Positions 1-7,661 are shown, counted from the first letter of the stretch. The stretch: DNA of 64,000 bases from DASYHS01 sp035998295 (GCF_035998295.1 NZ_DASYHS010000145.1:1-64000); one strand, 5' to 3'. A program made the numbers and translations. The notes: a model not told the origin generated them from the letters alone.

Positions 1-38
1 AGGGTCGCGGCGGCGAGCAGGCTGCGGCGGATCGTCAT
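1..38 (-). CDS. 5' end of an exported protein gene, cut by the window edge
   Basis: Only the first 12 codons are visible. They read MTIRRSLLAAAT, the start of a typical signal peptide: a basic N-terminus followed by small hydrophobic residues. A good ribosome binding site (AAGGAGA) lies about 8 bases upstream of the ATG. A Crp-like palindrome lies 87-102 bases upstream. The product cannot be named; the call rests on the start codon, ribosome binding site and signal-peptide look alone. Confidence 0.55.
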   Translation of the reverse strand, partial: MTIRRSLLAAAT

Positions 39-124
39 GGTCTGGGTCTCCTTGCTTGTCCCGGGCCGGGGCACCTCGCCCCGACCTCGTGACCAGACCT
101 TAGGACCTCCCCCCATCCCGCCGC

Positions 125-140
125 TGTGAACCGCTCAACA
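125..140. promoter_or_regulatory. Crp-type operator candidate 1
   Basis: TGTGAACCGCTCAACA is a 16-bp imperfect palindrome with the TGTGA-N6-TCACA layout of Crp-family sites. It lies upstream of the exported gene at the left edge and next to a Crp-family regulator gene. Three similar sites occur at 2574, 4242 and 7646. Binding is inferred. Confidence 0.5.
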
Positions 141-186
141 CTCCCACGTCGTTTTTCCGGCCGCACGGACCGGATCGCAAATCGGA

Positions 187-894
187 TCACGCGTCGGCGA
201 GCGCGATCTCCTCGAGCGCCGCCCGGTCGCGGATCGTGACGTATCCGCCGTTCACCGCGACCAGCCCGCCGCGCTGCCAGTCCCCCATATGCTTGTTGAT
301 GCTCTCGCGCGAGATCCCGACCAGGTTGCCGATCTGCTGCTGCGACAGCTTGAGGTCCAGGACGAAGCCGCCGTCGGCCGCAGGCCGCCCGAAGGCTTCG
401 CCCAGGCGCAGCAGAGCTCTCGCGAGGCGGGACGGCGCGTCCAGGAACAGCGTGTCCTCGAGATGCGCGCTCGTCTGCCGCAGCCGCTTGCACAGGACGG
501 CGATCAGGCGCAGCGCGAGGTCGGGGCGTTCGGAGAGGAAGGGCAGGAACTGGGCGCGCCTCAGCACGAGCAGGTCCGCCTCCTCCAGCGCGACCGCGTC
601 CGCGGTCCGGGGCTCGCCGTCGAGCAGCGCGATCTCGCCGAACAGGCCGCCCTTGTTGACGATGTTGAGGACGAGTTCCTTGCCGTCCGCGGAATGCGAG
701 CAGATCTTCACCCGTCCCCGGATCACGGCCATCATCCCGTCGCCGGGATCGCCCTTCTGGAAGATCACCGACCCCGGCGCGTGGTGCGACAGCGCCGCCG
801 ATTGGGCCAAGCCGCGCAGCTCCTCCCGGCTCAGATGCCTGAGCAGGAAATGGCCGGCCAGTACGAGTTCCTTGTCGAAGGCAATGCGGACCAT
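187..894 (-). CDS. Crp/Fnr-family transcriptional regulator
   Basis: This 235-residue protein has a cyclic-nucleotide-binding fold at about residues 15-135 and a winged helix-turn-helix at about 165-230. The phosphate-binding cassette reads FGEIALLDGEPRTA and keeps the Glu and Arg that contact cAMP in Crp. The recognition helix contains SRESINKHM, with the Arg-Glu pair that reads TGTGA-like half sites. There is no N-terminal cysteine cluster, so it is not an oxygen-sensing Fnr. The start has a GGAGATG ribosome binding site. It lies downstream of a cyclic-nucleotide-gated channel gene on the same strand. Likely targets are the 16-bp palindromes nearby. Ligand and regulon are inference. Confidence 0.9.
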   Translation of the reverse strand: MVRIAFDKELVLAGHFLLRHLSREELRGLAQSAALSHHAPGSVIFQKGDPGDGMMAVIRGRVKICSHSADGKELVLNIVNKGGLFGEIALLDGEPRTADAVALEEADLLVLRRAQFLPFLSERPDLALRLIAVLCKRLRQTSAHLEDTLFLDAPSRLARALLRLGEAFGRPAADGGFVLDLKLSQQQIGNLVGISRESINKHMGDWQRGGLVAVNGGYVTIRDRAALEEIALADA

Positions 895-979
895 CGTTCA
901 TCTCCGTCGCATCCACTCTAAACCCTGGCGGACGCCCCGGCCCCTCGGGGAAAAGCGGTAGCTCCCTACGCCGGTGCCT

Positions 980-2401
980 TCAGGCCGGCAGCGAGAAAAA
1001 GGCGCGCAGCCGCGACAGGAAATCCTGGCGGGAAGCCGCAGGCTCATCGAGGCGGCGCTCGCCCTCCGCCGAGGCGCGGGCACGGTTGCGCCCCTGCCGC
1101 CGCGCCATCAGTTCGCACAGCCGTTCGGCGAGTTCCGGCCGTCTCCGCATGATCGGGTCGAGATGGCGGCTGTCGATCTCGAAGACCACCGCGTCCGTCG
1201 CCGCCTCGACGGTCGCGCTCCGGCGCTCCCCCGTCAGCAGCGACATCTCGCCGAACACGTCGCCCTGCCCCATGCGGTCAAGGGCCAGCGACACGCCGTC
1301 GGCCACCCGGCGGACGTCCAGGATGCCTTCCGCGACGACGAACAGCGACGATCCGTCTTCGCCCTGGCGGACGACCGCCTGCCCTTCCGGAACGAAGCGC
1401 TCGCGCGCCGAGGCGGCGATCTCGTCCAGTTCGGCCAGCTCGAAGGCCGAGAAGATCTCGACCTCCCCCAGCAGGCGGCAGGCCGGCCGGATGCCGGCAT
1501 CCCCGCTCCCGCGCCGGCCCATGCGGCCCAGCCTGCGCTTCGGCACGGCGGGCTCGACGCCCGCACGCGCCAGGCGGTCGAGCACGCTCGCCAGCACCGC
1601 GTCGCGGCACATGATCTCGCCGCCGTGATCCGGCACCCAGAAACGGACGAGATAGCAGACGCCGCGCTCGTCTACCGCCTCGACCAGCACGTCGGGCCGG
1701 GGATGGCTCAGGATGCGCGGCGCGAGCAGGGCCCCGGAGAGGAGCAGCCGCTTCGCCCGTGTCACCGGGACCGCCGCGTCGAGACTGACGCGCACCGCGC
1801 ACCGGTACCACGGGTCGGGCCGCGAATGGTTGATCAGCCTTTCGCCGGCCAGCAGCCCGTTCGGGACCACGAGCTGGCGCCCGTCGTTCGTGGCCAGCGT
1901 CGTCGCGCGCCAGTTGATCTCCACGACCTTGCCGCTCATCCCGGGCGCGGCCTCGATCCAGTCGCCGAGGTGATAGGGTCCCTCGATGCCGAGCGCGATG
2001 CCCGAGAACACGTCGGCGATGATGTTGCGCAGCGCGAAGCCCAGCACGGCGATCAGCACGCTCGACGTCGCCAGGACGCCGGTCGCCGACGGGCCGAGGA
2101 CCGACGTCAGGATTCCGAGGACCGCCAGGCCGAAGATGCAGGCCCGGATCAGGTCCGACGCCAGCCGAGGCAGCGCGCGCGGGCCGCGCTGCGCGGCCCG
2201 GGCCAGCGCCAGGTCCGCCAGCCGCGACAGGAGCCAGGCCGCCGACAGCCATGCCATGACCACGGCCGCGACCCGCAGGCCGCGCGCCGCGGCCGCGCCG
2301 GCGGCGCGCGCGACCTCGGGCGCGATGCCCGGATGCGCCAGGAGCATCAGCAGCGCGCCCGCCAGCGCCGCCGCCGGGAGGATCAGCCGGGTCGCCCGCA
2401 T
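980..2401 (-). CDS. MscS-type channel with C-terminal cyclic-nucleotide-binding domain
   Basis: From the ATG at 2401 the protein has 473 residues. Three to four membrane segments occupy roughly residues 1-170. The MscS core follows, including GFALRNIIADVFSGIALGIE and the soluble beta domain around VVPNGLLAGERLINHSRPD. The C-terminal third is a cNMP-binding domain with the cassette FGEMSLLTGERRSATV, which keeps all key ligand residues. This matches the bacterial cyclic-nucleotide-gated channels of the MscS superfamily. The start at 2401 has AGAGGG upstream; an in-frame ATG at 2509 has none. It is transcribed toward the Crp-family gene, suggesting a shared cyclic-nucleotide signal. Gating ligand is unproven. 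Confidence 0.9.
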   Translation of the reverse strand: MRATRLILPAAALAGALLMLLAHPGIAPEVARAAGAAAARGLRVAAVVMAWLSAAWLLSRLADLALARAAQRGPRALPRLASDLIRACIFGLAVLGILTSVLGPSATGVLATSSVLIAVLGFALRNIIADVFSGIALGIEGPYHLGDWIEAAPGMSGKVVEINWRATTLATNDGRQLVVPNGLLAGERLINHSRPDPWYRCAVRVSLDAAVPVTRAKRLLLSGALLAPRILSHPRPDVLVEAVDERGVCYLVRFWVPDHGGEIMCRDAVLASVLDRLARAGVEPAVPKRRLGRMGRRGSGDAGIRPACRLLGEVEIFSAFELAELDEIAASARERFVPEGQAVVRQGEDGSSLFVVAEGILDVRRVADGVSLALDRMGQGDVFGEMSLLTGERRSATVEAATDAVVFEIDSRHLDPIMRRRPELAERLCELMARRQGRNRARASAEGERRLDEPAASRQDFLSRLRAFFSLPA

Positions 2402-2521
2402 CGCCCTCTGCCCGGACGAAGTGCCGGCGCCACTGGGAACCGCCGGTCGCGCCAGTGTCCGACAGCGGTGACGCCGCCGCAAGCCCGATCCCGTTCCGGG
2501 GACCGGCATGGCGGACGAACA

Positions 2522-2537
2522 CCAAAGATCTCTTTGG
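2522..2537. promoter_or_regulatory. Perfect inverted repeat between divergent genes
   Basis: CCAAAGA-TC-TCTTTGG has 7-bp arms and a 2-bp spacer. It lies between the divergent channel gene and the CsgG-like gene, 37 bases from a Crp-like palindrome. It could be an operator for either gene. No known factor is assigned. Confidence 0.35.
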
Positions 2538-2573
2538 CCGGGGCCCGCGAGGGCCGATCATCCCGGCAGCCGG

Positions 2574-2589
2574 GGTGAACCGCTTCACA
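2574..2589. promoter_or_regulatory. Crp-type operator candidate 2
   Basis: GGTGAACCGCTTCACA is the best palindrome of the four sites, with arms GTGAA and TTCAC around CCGC. It lies 69-84 bases upstream of the CsgG-like lipoprotein start. The sequence fits the Crp-family pattern. Regulation is inferred from position and from the Crp-family gene 1.7 kb away. Confidence 0.55.
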
Positions 2590-2657
2590 TCGCGCGGCCG
2601 GAAGACCCGGCATGCTTCGCGACGTCGACAACCGCTGCCGATGAGGAGGTCCGGGCC

Positions 2658-4202
2658 ATGGATGCAGCTCGACGAGACCGGCGCGCACGCGCGTCATTCC
2701 GCTGGCTTGCCGCAGGCGTCGCCCTCGCCCTGGCAGGCTGCATGACCCCGCCCGAGAAGGCGACCGTCGTCCAGCAGCCCGGCACGGCGCCCGTGCGCAC
2801 CGTCAGCAGCTTCACCGAAGCCCTGAACTGCATGGACACGCTGCTCTGGGACCACGGCAAGCGCGACATCTTCATCACCAGCAACGGCGTCCCCGACGCC
2901 ACCGGCCGGGTCGCCGGCGGCACGAAGGAGATGCTCATCACCGCCGTGTCGCGCATGTCCGCGCGCAGCAACGCGTTCCGCTTCGTCGACTTCGAACCGG
3001 CCATGGACGACGTCAACGCGCTGTACTGGCTCGTGGGCGTCCAGCCCGACTTCAGGGCGCCGTCCTACTATATCCGCGGCGCGGTGACGCAGCTGGACGA
3101 CAACGTGCTCAGCGAGGCCGCCGGCGCCGGCATCTCCCTGCCCGCGATCGACATCGGCGTCTCGCGCGACCAGATCGTCTCCGTGATCACCGTCGACCTC
3201 AATGTCGGCGAACTGGTCACGCGCCAGATCCTGCCCGGCATGTCTGCCAGCAACTCGATCGCGGTCGTCGCGTCGGGCGCCGGCGGCAGCACGGGCGGCA
3301 TCATCAACAAGGCCGGGCTGTCCTTCAACGTCTCCCTGAACCGGTCGGAAGGCTTCCATCAGGCCCTGCGCACGCTGATCGAGCTGAGCGTGATCGAGGT
3401 GCTGGGCAAGCTGACGCGGACCCCCTACTGGCAATGCCTCGGGATCGAGCAGACCAACCCCGCCTTCATGGCCCAGGCGCGGGACTGGTACGACGCGATG
3501 CCGGCCGGGGAGCGGGACCGGTTCGTCGGGCGCGTGCTCGCCGCCGAAGGCTATCTCGACGCGGCGCCCGGCGCCGGCGGCGAACCGCTGCGCTCGGCGA
3601 TCGGCCGCTACCAGGCCGACAACGGACTGATCGCGTCGGGGCGGGTCGACTTCGACCTCTACTACCACATGCTGGGTGCGCCGAAGACGACGGCGCTCGC
3701 ACCGGAACAATCCGGTCCCGGTACGGCGGTCCCGGCTCCGCGGGCGGCACCCGCCGTCCCCGATCTGATCCTGGCGTCCGACCGCGGCCCGAGGCCGCGC
3801 TACCGCGTCGGCGAGACCGTCGCGATCACGGTGCAGCCGACGGGCGACGGCTACGTCTACTGCTTCTACGAGGACGGGCGCCAGCAGGTCGCCCGGATCT
3901 TCCCGAACCGCTTCCAGCCCGATCCCTTCGTCGAGGCCCGGCGCCGGGTCGAGATCCCGCCCGCCAACCAGACGGCCTTCAACATCAGGATGGATGCCCC
4001 GGGCGCGACCGAGAGGGTCGCCTGCATCGTCTCGCCGCAGGAACTCGGCCTCCATCTGCCCGAGCCGCTCAAGGCCGGCGATCTGGAGGCGATCCCGGGC
4101 GTGCGCCTGTCGGACGTGCTGACCGCCTTCGGCGGCCTGCCGGGGGCGACCCTGCGCAGCCGCGAGCTGCCGATCGCGGTCCTGCCCGCCGTCGGCGGCT
4201 GA
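2658..4202 (+). CDS. CsgG-like lipoprotein with C-terminal DUF4384 domain
   Basis: This 514-residue protein starts at the ATG preceded by GAGGAGG. A lipoprotein signal ends in LALAGC at about residues 23-28. Residues 45-270 resemble CsgG/HfaB, the outer-membrane pore of curli and holdfast-anchor systems, with a TEALxxxL..GKRDIFI start and IRGAVTQLDDN and NVGELVTRQ segments. A short region near 310-350 resembles a peptidoglycan-binding-type repeat. Residues about 375-470 form a DUF4384 domain (ILASDRGPRPRYRVGETVAI, YVYCFY). An OmpA-type protein and two small secreted proteins follow, so it probably serves as the outer-membrane pore exporting them. A Crp-like site lies upstream. The CsgG relation is from motif reading, not a search. 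Confidence 0.75.
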   Translation: MDAARRDRRARASFRWLAAGVALALAGCMTPPEKATVVQQPGTAPVRTVSSFTEALNCMDTLLWDHGKRDIFITSNGVPDATGRVAGGTKEMLITAVSRMSARSNAFRFVDFEPAMDDVNALYWLVGVQPDFRAPSYYIRGAVTQLDDNVLSEAAGAGISLPAIDIGVSRDQIVSVITVDLNVGELVTRQILPGMSASNSIAVVASGAGGSTGGIINKAGLSFNVSLNRSEGFHQALRTLIELSVIEVLGKLTRTPYWQCLGIEQTNPAFMAQARDWYDAMPAGERDRFVGRVLAAEGYLDAAPGAGGEPLRSAIGRYQADNGLIASGRVDFDLYYHMLGAPKTTALAPEQSGPGTAVPAPRAAPAVPDLILASDRGPRPRYRVGETVAITVQPTGDGYVYCFYEDGRQQVARIFPNRFQPDPFVEARRRVEIPPANQTAFNIRMDAPGATERVACIVSPQELGLHLPEPLKAGDLEAIPGVRLSDVLTAFGGLPGATLRSRELPIAVLPAVGG

Positions 4203-4241
4203 GCGGGGCCGGAAAACCCGATCCGTTAAAACCCCGTCCGT

Positions 4242-4257
4242 TGTGGAGCGGTTCACA
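4242..4257. promoter_or_regulatory. Crp-type operator candidate 3
   Basis: TGTGGAGCGGTTCACA matches the TGTGA-N6-TCACA layout with one mismatch in the left arm. It sits 61-76 bases upstream of the OmpA-type gene start, in the 115-base gap after the CsgG-like gene. This suggests an internal, separately regulated promoter. Confidence 0.5.
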
Positions 4258-4317
4258 GCGGACGGGAGCGCGCGCGGACTAGGCTGCCTCCATCGACACC
4301 TCACCCGGAGACCAGCC

Positions 4318-5049
4318 ATGACCAAGACGATGCGCTCCTTCCTCGGCCTCGCGCTGCCCGTCTTCGCGGCGCTCTGCGCCGGCGATGCCGCCGCCGACGG
4401 CGGCCCGGTCACGATCTTCGACCGCCCGCCCTCCGTCCAGGAACTGCGCAGCGTGGTCCGGCCCGACCGGCCGATCCTGACGCGCGGCATCGAGATCCTG
4501 GGCAAGGCCGTCGGCGCGGCCCAGCAGGCGGCGCCCGCCCGCCAGAGCGTGCCGGCCGCCTATGTGCCGCAGGAGCCGGAGGTCCAGCCGCAGGCCCCCC
4601 GGCCGCCGGCACCCACGGCCGCCGCCATGCCGCAGCCCGGGCCGCAGCCCGAACCCCGGCCCGAACCCCGGCCCGAATCCCGGCCGACGGCGACGCCCGA
4701 GGCAACTCCCACCCCTGCGGGCATCTTCGGGTTCCGCATCAACTTCGCGTTCAACTCCGCTGTTATTCCAAGTGAATTCTATCCCTTCATGGATTCCGTC
4801 GGCGAGCTGATGGCCCAGGAACCGGAGCTCGCGCTGCTGATCGAGGGGCATACGGACGCGGTCGGCAGCGACGCCTACAACCAGGCGCTCTCGGCCCTTC
4901 GGGCCCAGGCCGCGCAGGCCTATCTCGTCACCGTCCACGGCGTCGCGCCGGAGCGCCTCGTCGTCAGGGGCCGCGGCGAGGCGGAACCGATCCAGTCCGA
5001 TCCCCATGACGGGAAGAACCGGCGCGTCGAGTTCGAGCGCGTCCGCTGA
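4318..5049 (+). CDS. OmpA-family outer membrane/peptidoglycan-binding protein
   Basis: This 243-residue protein starts with a cleavable signal peptide ending near AGDAAA at about residue 25. A proline-rich spacer spans about residues 75-135 and contains a PEPRPEPRPESRP repeat. The C-terminal OmpA domain (about 138-243) contains FAFNSAVIPSEFYPFMDSVG, IEGHTDAVGSDAYN, ALSALRAQA and the terminal NRRVEFERVR. This domain binds meso-diaminopimelate of peptidoglycan. It lacks a beta-barrel, so it is probably a periplasmic tether. It follows the CsgG-like lipoprotein and may anchor the secretion pore to the cell wall. The start is the ATG after CCGGAGACC. Role in fibre assembly is inferred. Confidence 0.85.
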   Translation: MTKTMRSFLGLALPVFAALCAGDAAADGGPVTIFDRPPSVQELRSVVRPDRPILTRGIEILGKAVGAAQQAAPARQSVPAAYVPQEPEVQPQAPRPPAPTAAAMPQPGPQPEPRPEPRPESRPTATPEATPTPAGIFGFRINFAFNSAVIPSEFYPFMDSVGELMAQEPELALLIEGHTDAVGSDAYNQALSALRAQAAQAYLVTVHGVAPERLVVRGRGEAEPIQSDPHDGKNRRVEFERVR

Positions 5050-5065
5050 ACGGGAGGGCATCACG

Positions 5066-5386
5066 ATGCGCATCGCTTTCGTTGCCGCGACCCTGGCCGC
5101 CCTGGCCACCGGCCGGGCCGACGCCGCGGTGATCGAGGGCTCCGGCGACCCGCCGCCCGGTCCCGCGACCGGCGGCGAGGGCGTCCGGGTCCCGGAAGGA
5201 CAGGTCCGCCTGGAATGCTGGCAGCACGGCCGGAAGATCATCGACGTGCCGGAACTCGTGATCAGCTCCATGAGCATCGCGAGCCAGGCGAACTCCGTCG
5301 GCTTCCTCGGCTCCGAGGACGGGAACGGACGAGGCGTGCTGTTCACCCAGGTCTGGACCGCCTGCCTGCTGACCCCGACCGACTGA
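5066..5386 (+). CDS. Small secreted protein, possible CsgF/HfaA-like accessory
   Basis: This 106-residue protein has a signal peptide (MRIAFVAATLAALATGRADA) and a GGGAGGG ribosome binding site. The mature part begins with a Gly/Pro-rich stretch and then a compact domain, EGQVRLECWQHGRKIIDVPEL, ending with a second cysteine (WTACLL). The two cysteines could form a disulfide in the periplasm or outside the cell. It lies 16 bases after the OmpA-type gene and 68 bases before another secreted protein. I do not recognise the family. Its position suggests a periplasmic or surface accessory of the CsgG-like pore. Confidence 0.7.
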   Translation: MRIAFVAATLAALATGRADAAVIEGSGDPPPGPATGGEGVRVPEGQVRLECWQHGRKIIDVPELVISSMSIASQANSVGFLGSEDGNGRGVLFTQVWTACLLTPTD

Positions 5387-5454
5387 CGCCCCCGGCCGGG
5401 CACCACCGCCGGCATGACCGGACCCGGCATGCCCCAATTCTGGAGGACACGGAC

Positions 5455-6030
5455 ATGGTTTCGAGATTGATCGTTCCCGCGCTGCTCGCTCTGGTCCTCG
5501 GCGCCCCGGCCGCTTCCGCCCAGCAGCCCGGAGGGCTGTCCCCGGCCGGCTCGCCCGCCGCCGCGATGGCCATCTCCCGCGCCGTGGCGCCCGCCCGCCC
5601 CGTGCTCAGGGGGCCGCTGCCCTCGCGGGTGCCGACCAGCGTCGCGAGCCGCAACCCCGCCCGCGCCCGGCAGGCGGCCGATCAGGCCGCCGTCGCGCAG
5701 GTTCGCGGCGACCCCGGGTTCCTCGCCGGCTTCTTCCGCGGACAGCCGATCGCGCCGAGCCGGCGGCCGCCGCCGCCGCGCATCGTGCCCAACTTCACCT
5801 TCGTGAACGCGCCTTTCATCGTGAACACGTTCTCCAGCGACGTCGACATCCAGATCGGCGACGGCAGCGTCACCCGGCAGGAGGGCGACGAAGGCGAGCC
5901 GGCCCGCAACGAGGCTGCCCAGCCGCCGGTGCTTTCGGGCGGCATCCAGGTCAACAATGTCGCGAGCACCGTGAACGCCGCGATCGGCTCCGGGAACACG
6001 GCCGTCCAGCAGATCGTCACCGGCCGCTGA
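5455..6030 (+). CDS. Secreted protein, candidate fibre subunit of the CsgG-like locus
   Basis: This 191-residue protein has a signal peptide cut after APAASA (about residue 22) and a TGGAGGAC ribosome binding site. The middle is rich in Pro, Ala and Arg. The end is Asn/Gly/Ser/Thr/Val-rich: NFTFVNAPFIVNTFSSDVDI, then GGIQVNNVASTVNAAIGSGN and TAVQQIVTGR. This Asn/Gln-rich, beta-prone composition resembles secreted amyloid or adhesin subunits such as curli-type proteins, though no regular CsgA repeat is visible. It is the last gene of the exported block and its 3' end overlaps the convergent DoxX gene by 14 bases. Function is inferred from composition and neighbours only. Confidence 0.65.
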   Translation: MVSRLIVPALLALVLGAPAASAQQPGGLSPAGSPAAAMAISRAVAPARPVLRGPLPSRVPTSVASRNPARARQAADQAAVAQVRGDPGFLAGFFRGQPIAPSRRPPPPRIVPNFTFVNAPFIVNTFSSDVDIQIGDGSVTRQEGDEGEPARNEAAQPPVLSGGIQVNNVASTVNAAIGSGNTAVQQIVTGR

Positions 6031-6544
6031 CCGTGCCCCAGGGCACGGCGGAGCGCGCCGCGGCCGCCGCGCTCCGCCGCTCCGGCCGCGGCCGGCTGCC
6101 GATCACCTCGGCCGCCCGCAACGCCCACCAGATCGCCACCGGCTGGAACGCGAGGCGGACCCAGTAGTACCAGGCGGCGGCGGGCAGCCCGTCGACTGAC
6201 AGGCCGTCGAGCGCGTTCTTGACGTTCGCCGGGAAGACGCAGACGAAATAGACCGCGAGCATGATGCCCGCCAGCCGGCGCGTCCGGCGCGCAAGCAGCC
6301 CCGCCGCCCCCGCCAGCTCGCACAGCCCGGTCAGGAACACGATCTGCTCGTGAAGCGGCAGGAAGGTCGGGATCATCGGCAGGTACCGCTCCGGCGTCAG
6401 CAGATGGTCGGTGCCGAAGAAGACCAGCGCGGCCGCCATGCCCCAGCGCATGCAGGCCGCCCGGCCCGCCATGCCAGGGATGCCGAGGCGGCCGGCCAGG
6501 CCGGCCGCGGCGCTGGCGACCAGAAGAAAGGCGAAGAACATCAT
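6017..6544 (-). CDS. DoxX-like integral membrane protein
   Basis: From the ATG at 6544 the protein has about 175 residues and four predicted membrane helices. Recognisable DoxX-type features are FFGTDHLLTPERYLPMIPTF after the first helix, LTGLCELAGAAGLL in the third, and a final helix around WVRLAFQPVAIWWAL. DoxX-family proteins are quinone-linked or redox-associated membrane proteins of mostly unknown role. GGAG lies 9 bases upstream; a second in-frame ATG at 6559 is possible. It diverges from a TetR-family gene across a short gap with inverted repeats, so TetR control is likely but inferred. Confidence 0.8.
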   Translation of the reverse strand: MMFFAFLLVASAAAGLAGRLGIPGMAGRAACMRWGMAAALVFFGTDHLLTPERYLPMIPTFLPLHEQIVFLTGLCELAGAAGLLARRTRRLAGIMLAVYFVCVFPANVKNALDGLSVDGLPAAAWYYWVRLAFQPVAIWWALRAAEVIGSRPRPERRSAAAAARSAVPWGTVSGR

Positions 6545-6586
6545 GGCCCGTCGCTCCATGCTTGACGGCTCCGGCGCCGTCGTTAC

Positions 6587-6601
6587 GTTGGCACCGTCAA
6601 C
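6587..6601. promoter_or_regulatory. Putative TetR operator
   Basis: GTTGGCACCGTCAAC is an inverted repeat (GTTG-N7-CAAC) in the gap between the divergent DoxX and TetR genes. TTGTCAAC, matching one arm, recurs at 6621, inside the TetR start region. The place and symmetry suit autoregulation. No experimental motif is known to me. Confidence 0.4.
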
Positions 6602-6611
6602 ATGAGCGGAG

Positions 6612-7229
6612 ATGTGGGCATTGTCAACATCACCACGGGGACCGAACGCGCCGTTCCACCACGGCGACCTGCGGCAGGCGCTGGTCGAGGCGACGACCGG
6701 CCTGATCGAGCGCGACGGCCCCGCGTCGGTCAGCCTGCGCGAGGCGGCGCGGATCACCGGCGTGTCCCATAACGCGCCCTATCGCCATTTCCCGACCCGC
6801 GAAGCCCTGCTGGCCGCCGTCGCCGAGAACGGATTCCGGAGGCTGCGCGCGGCGTTCGAGGAGGCGGCCGCGGCGCCGGACGACCGGCTCCTCGCCCTCG
6901 GCCAAGCCTATGTCCGTTTCGCCTCCGCCAATCCCGGGCTGTTCCGCCTGATGTTCGGCGGCGACGTCGGGAAGGACGCGCATCCCGATCTCCGCCGGGC
7001 CGCCGGCGAGGCCTTCGCCCTGCTGCGGGAGGCCGGCGCGCAGGGCGGTTCGGACGCGCCTCGCGAGGCGGCGCTCGGCGCCTGGGCGCTCGTCCACGGC
7101 CTCGCCCATCTCGTCGTCGACGACCAGCTGTCCGACGACCTGCGCGAGGATGCCGCCGACGGCCGCCTGCTCGAGCGGATCGTGCAGGTCTTCGGCCCGC
7201 GGACCGCCGGAGTGCGGCGCCGGCCGTGA
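6612..7229 (+). CDS. TetR/AcrR-family transcriptional regulator
   Basis: This 205-residue protein has the TetR N-terminal three-helix DNA-binding domain at about residues 15-65: FHHGDLRQALVEATTGLIER, then SLREAARITGVSHNAPYRHF. The ligand domain (about 80-200) contains YVRFASANPGLFRLMFGG and ALGAWALVHGLAHLVVD, typical of the WHG/TetR_C_33-like C-terminal group. It diverges from a DoxX-type membrane gene and probably represses it and itself. The start is the ATG next to GCGGAG. The ligand is unknown. Confidence 0.88.
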   Translation: MWALSTSPRGPNAPFHHGDLRQALVEATTGLIERDGPASVSLREAARITGVSHNAPYRHFPTREALLAAVAENGFRRLRAAFEEAAAAPDDRLLALGQAYVRFASANPGLFRLMFGGDVGKDAHPDLRRAAGEAFALLREAGAQGGSDAPREAALGAWALVHGLAHLVVDDQLSDDLREDAADGRLLERIVQVFGPRTAGVRRRP

Positions 7230-7269
7230 CGGGACACGCCAAGGCCGGCACGCGCTCCCGATACCCGCG

Positions 7270-7587
7270 TCAGTCCCGGTCGCCGCCTTCCTCCCGGCCG
7301 TCGTCCCTGGCCTCCTCGTGCCCGTCCTCGACCGGCACCGTCGCATCCTCGTCCGGCTTCGCCGAGCCCGGCGGAAAGCGCTCGATGCGGCAGGACGACT
7401 TCCCGTTGATCGTCACGCAGGAAATGCTGCCGTTGCCTTCCAGGCAATGGGTCACGCCGTTGACGGTCTGGCAGGCGATGCTCTCCGCGCGCGCCGGGGC
7501 GGCGGCCAGCGCGATCATCAGGGACGCGGCGGCCGCCGCGACGGCGTACCGCAGGCATGCGTTGGGAATGCAGGGGATGGCGGTCAT
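7270..7587 (-). CDS. Small exported protein with four cysteines
   Basis: The ATG at 7587 follows GGAGAGGATC and gives 105 residues. A signal peptide (AVAAAAASLMIALAAAPARA) ends near residue 34. The mature protein has a short module with four cysteines (ACQTV, THCLE, SCVTI, SCRIE), spaced like two beta-hairpin disulfides. An acidic, disordered tail rich in Asp, Glu and Arg follows. I do not recognise the family. A Crp-like palindrome lies 59-74 bases upstream. It is convergent with the TetR gene. Confidence 0.7.
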   Translation of the reverse strand: MTAIPCIPNACLRYAVAAAAASLMIALAAAPARAESIACQTVNGVTHCLEGNGSISCVTINGKSSCRIERFPPGSAKPDEDATVPVEDGHEEARDDGREEGGDRD

Positions 7588-7645
7588 GATCCTCTCCATG
7601 GACGTTGGTGGCATCCGACGCTAACCTCCCGGCCGGTTCCGCCGC

Positions 7646-7661
7646 TGTTGACCGGCCGACA
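7646..7661. promoter_or_regulatory. Crp-type operator candidate 4
   Basis: TGTTGACCGGCCGACA is an imperfect 16-bp palindrome, the weakest of the four Crp-like sites. It lies in the divergent gap between the small exported protein gene and the anion transporter gene and could serve either. Confidence 0.35.

Noticed and set aside
2694..4505. Minus-strand frame of 603 codons opposite the CsgG-like gene
   Set aside because: Shadow of a lipoprotein gene with signal peptide, lipobox and DUF4384; no domains in the antisense translation.
4621..4690. DNA repeat of CCCGAACCCCGG-like units
   Set aside because: It encodes the PEPRPEPRPESRP spacer of the OmpA-type protein and needs no other explanation.
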